The notes under the pieces: generated by a model | Seen by the model: the letters and a program-made list of their open reading frames with translations, nothing else | What the model was told of the DNA's origin: nothing | Databases searched by the model: none | Position numbers and translations under genes: made by a program | Shown here: one piece after another, positions 63,975 to 64,000 of the stretch | Layout: each line of letters starts with the position of its first letter | Position numbering within the stretch: the first letter of the stretch is position 1 | NCBI RefSeq assembly: GCF_964340395.1 | Contig: NC_135559.1 | Location: forward strand, 14,018,259 to 14,082,258 | Reading direction: 5' to 3' | Origin: Glandiceps talaboti | Lineage: Eukaryota > Hemichordata > Enteropneusta > Spengelidae | DNA: 64,000 bases

Positions 63975-64000
63975 GTTGGTGAAGTTATACTCTGTTCTGA
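63975..64000 (-). CDS. Gene B: 3' end of inner CTLD first-half exon (partial)
   Basis: SEQSITSP then a split codon before donor GTGAGT, leaving in phase 2 as gene A's exon 2 does; SEQ aligns with gene A's SSEQE. The rest is outside the window. Confidence 0.68.

Overview
This is nuclear DNA of an animal, most likely a marine invertebrate. The sequence is AT-rich, its genes are split into many short exons with GT-AG introns, and it carries very long (TA)n and other microsatellites, a tRNA-headed SINE, a non-LTR retrotransposon relic and several fold-back elements. There are no operons, Shine-Dalgarno sites or CRISPR arrays. The phylum cannot be fixed from the window. Adhesion GPCRs carrying C-type lectin domains are established for amphioxus, so a deuterostome such as a cephalochordate or hemichordate is plausible, but a lophotrochozoan is not excluded.

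The window holds two paralogous genes for adhesion G-protein-coupled receptors (aGPCRs), facing each other tail to tail. Gene A (+ strand, 22825 to 41061; 22 exons recovered, 5' end not found) and gene B (- strand, 64000 down to 46604; 21 exons recovered, 5' end outside the window) both encode C-type lectin-like domains (CTLDs), a short linker, a GAIN domain with an intact GPS cleavage site (HL/T), a canonical tethered-agonist sequence, seven membrane helices and a short Ser/Thr-rich tail. Corresponding exons have the same phase and usually exactly the same length, so the pair arose by an inverted duplication. Spliced by hand, gene A gives 1028 residues and gene B 918, both open throughout.

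The most interesting coding feature is at the N-terminus. In gene A, exon 1 is the first half of one CTLD, exons 2 and 3 are a complete second CTLD, and exon 4 is only the second half of a CTLD. Exons 1 and 4 together have the full cysteine set of a long-form CTLD. Exons 2+3 form a phase 1-1, 435-nt cassette. This looks like a CTLD inserted inside another CTLD, or a skippable cassette. Gene B keeps the same order as far as it can be seen.

Layout: 1-11448, no supported gene, decayed repeats and microsatellites, one possible discoidin-like relic; 11449-12690, (TA)n arrays and a broken reverse-transcriptase relic; 12690-22824, no supported gene, with a hammerhead-ribozyme-like fold at 19345-19388 between two (TA)n arrays; 22825-41061, gene A; 41062-46603, intergenic space between the two 3' ends; 46604-64000, gene B. 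Gene B's introns hold a second hammerhead-like fold (59653-59710), a 1.17-kb fold-back element with a trapped retrotransposon fragment (50962-52134), and a 71-bp minisatellite made of copies of the gene's own last splice acceptor (46745-47256). All joins were read by eye; no alignment, folding or expression data were available.
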